A stretch of 64,000 nucleotides of DNA from NCBI GenBank assembly GCA_948144175.1, contig CANXME010002486.1, positions 4,092,001-4,156,000 on the forward strand. Direction: 5' to 3'. Shown here in pieces: positions 63,919-64,000 of this stretch (its first letter is position 1; each line of letters starts with the position of its first letter). The position numbers and the translations under genes are program-made. The notes beneath the pieces are model-generated. The model had not been told where the DNA came from. It did no database searches and saw only the letters and a list, made by a program, of their open reading frames with translations. The DNA is from Closterium sp. NIES-65 (taxonomy: Eukaryota; Streptophyta; Zygnematophyceae; Desmidiales; Closteriaceae).

Positions 63919-63961
<43 letters not shown>

Positions 63962-63968
63962 GGAGGTG
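63136..63968 (+). mobile_element. Gypsy relic L (protease and C-terminal integrase/chromodomain-like part)
   Basis: The plus strand resembles the protease of Gypsy G (IDARLVDGT near 63150-63185, LATTLDG near 63255-63285), then the integrase C-terminal region (NDWRVHDAFHVSLLEPFV near 63580-63635), then a stretch around ATWIFYTSEQIDRTSEDNTW (about 63750-63810) that recalls a chromodomain. A purine tract (GGGGGAGAGGGGGG near 63890) and a 39-base G run follow, as expected before a 3' LTR. Much of pol between these parts is not represented. Old fossil. Confidence 0.55.
63922..63960 (+). repeat. 39-base G run
   Basis: Uninterrupted G tract continuing the purine-rich region of relic L. The length should be treated with caution, since long homopolymers are often mis-sized in assemblies. 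Confidence 0.85.
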
Positions 63969-64000
63969 TAGTGCAACCCTTTTTCGCGTACAACCCCCAC

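Overview
This window is nuclear DNA of a large, repeat-filled eukaryotic genome. The mix of plant-type Copia elements primed by initiator-Met tRNA, Ty3/Gypsy elements with a probable chromodomain, a PIF/Harbinger transposon with a Myb-like partner gene, and short LTRs points to the green lineage. My best guess is a streptophyte alga or early land plant. I cannot name the species from sequence alone. No rRNA or tRNA gene and no CRISPR array was seen, and no host gene can be named with confidence.

About 1-43440 is a nest of LTR elements inserted into one another. The outer layer is a minus-strand Gypsy relic (G), seen as separated pieces at 19876-20695, 26566-27570, 28020-28236 and 42585-43440. 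A related family of high-GC Copia elements with very short LTRs (about 120-135 bp) sits in or beside it. C (about 4181-19875) carries D (6736-13709), which itself carries a solo LTR (8495-8676), and C also carries E (14620-17292), a Copia element of another lineage. F lies at 20696-25782. H (28237-42579) carries I (34353-41496). A and B fill 1-4180, and B seems to be inserted in the gag of C. Perfect 5-bp target duplications support the insertions of E, H, I, J and the solo LTR; that of D has one mismatch. Element I has identical LTRs and a 1754-codon open pol frame, so it is the youngest.

From 43440 to 46341 lie a CAG-rich array, a low-GC stretch with one exon-like frame and degenerate tandem repeats. 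J (46342-53625) is another complete-length member of the short-LTR Copia family, inserted with TTAAT duplications into this low-GC DNA. From 53626 to 58611 there are possible exons of a small membrane protein and a 1.3-kb minisatellite built on CAG triplets.

A PIF/Harbinger DNA transposon fills 58615-61042. It has 44-bp inverted ends, TAA target duplications, a full-length DDE transposase on the plus strand and a convergent, spliced Myb-like gene on the minus strand whose 5' end seems missing. A solo short LTR, a Copia gag relic (K) and a Gypsy relic (L) ending in a poly-G run complete the window.

The most unusual biology is in the short-LTR Copia family. It has a Cys-His module (C-x13-C-x3/4-H-x4-C) near the Gag/protease junction, in a family where I see no ordinary CCHC knuckle. 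A motif close to LSPQELREWYA recurs one to four times per element. The leaders are GC-rich minisatellites, a noncoding block is conserved next to the 3' LTR, and the LTRs carry a palindromic core.
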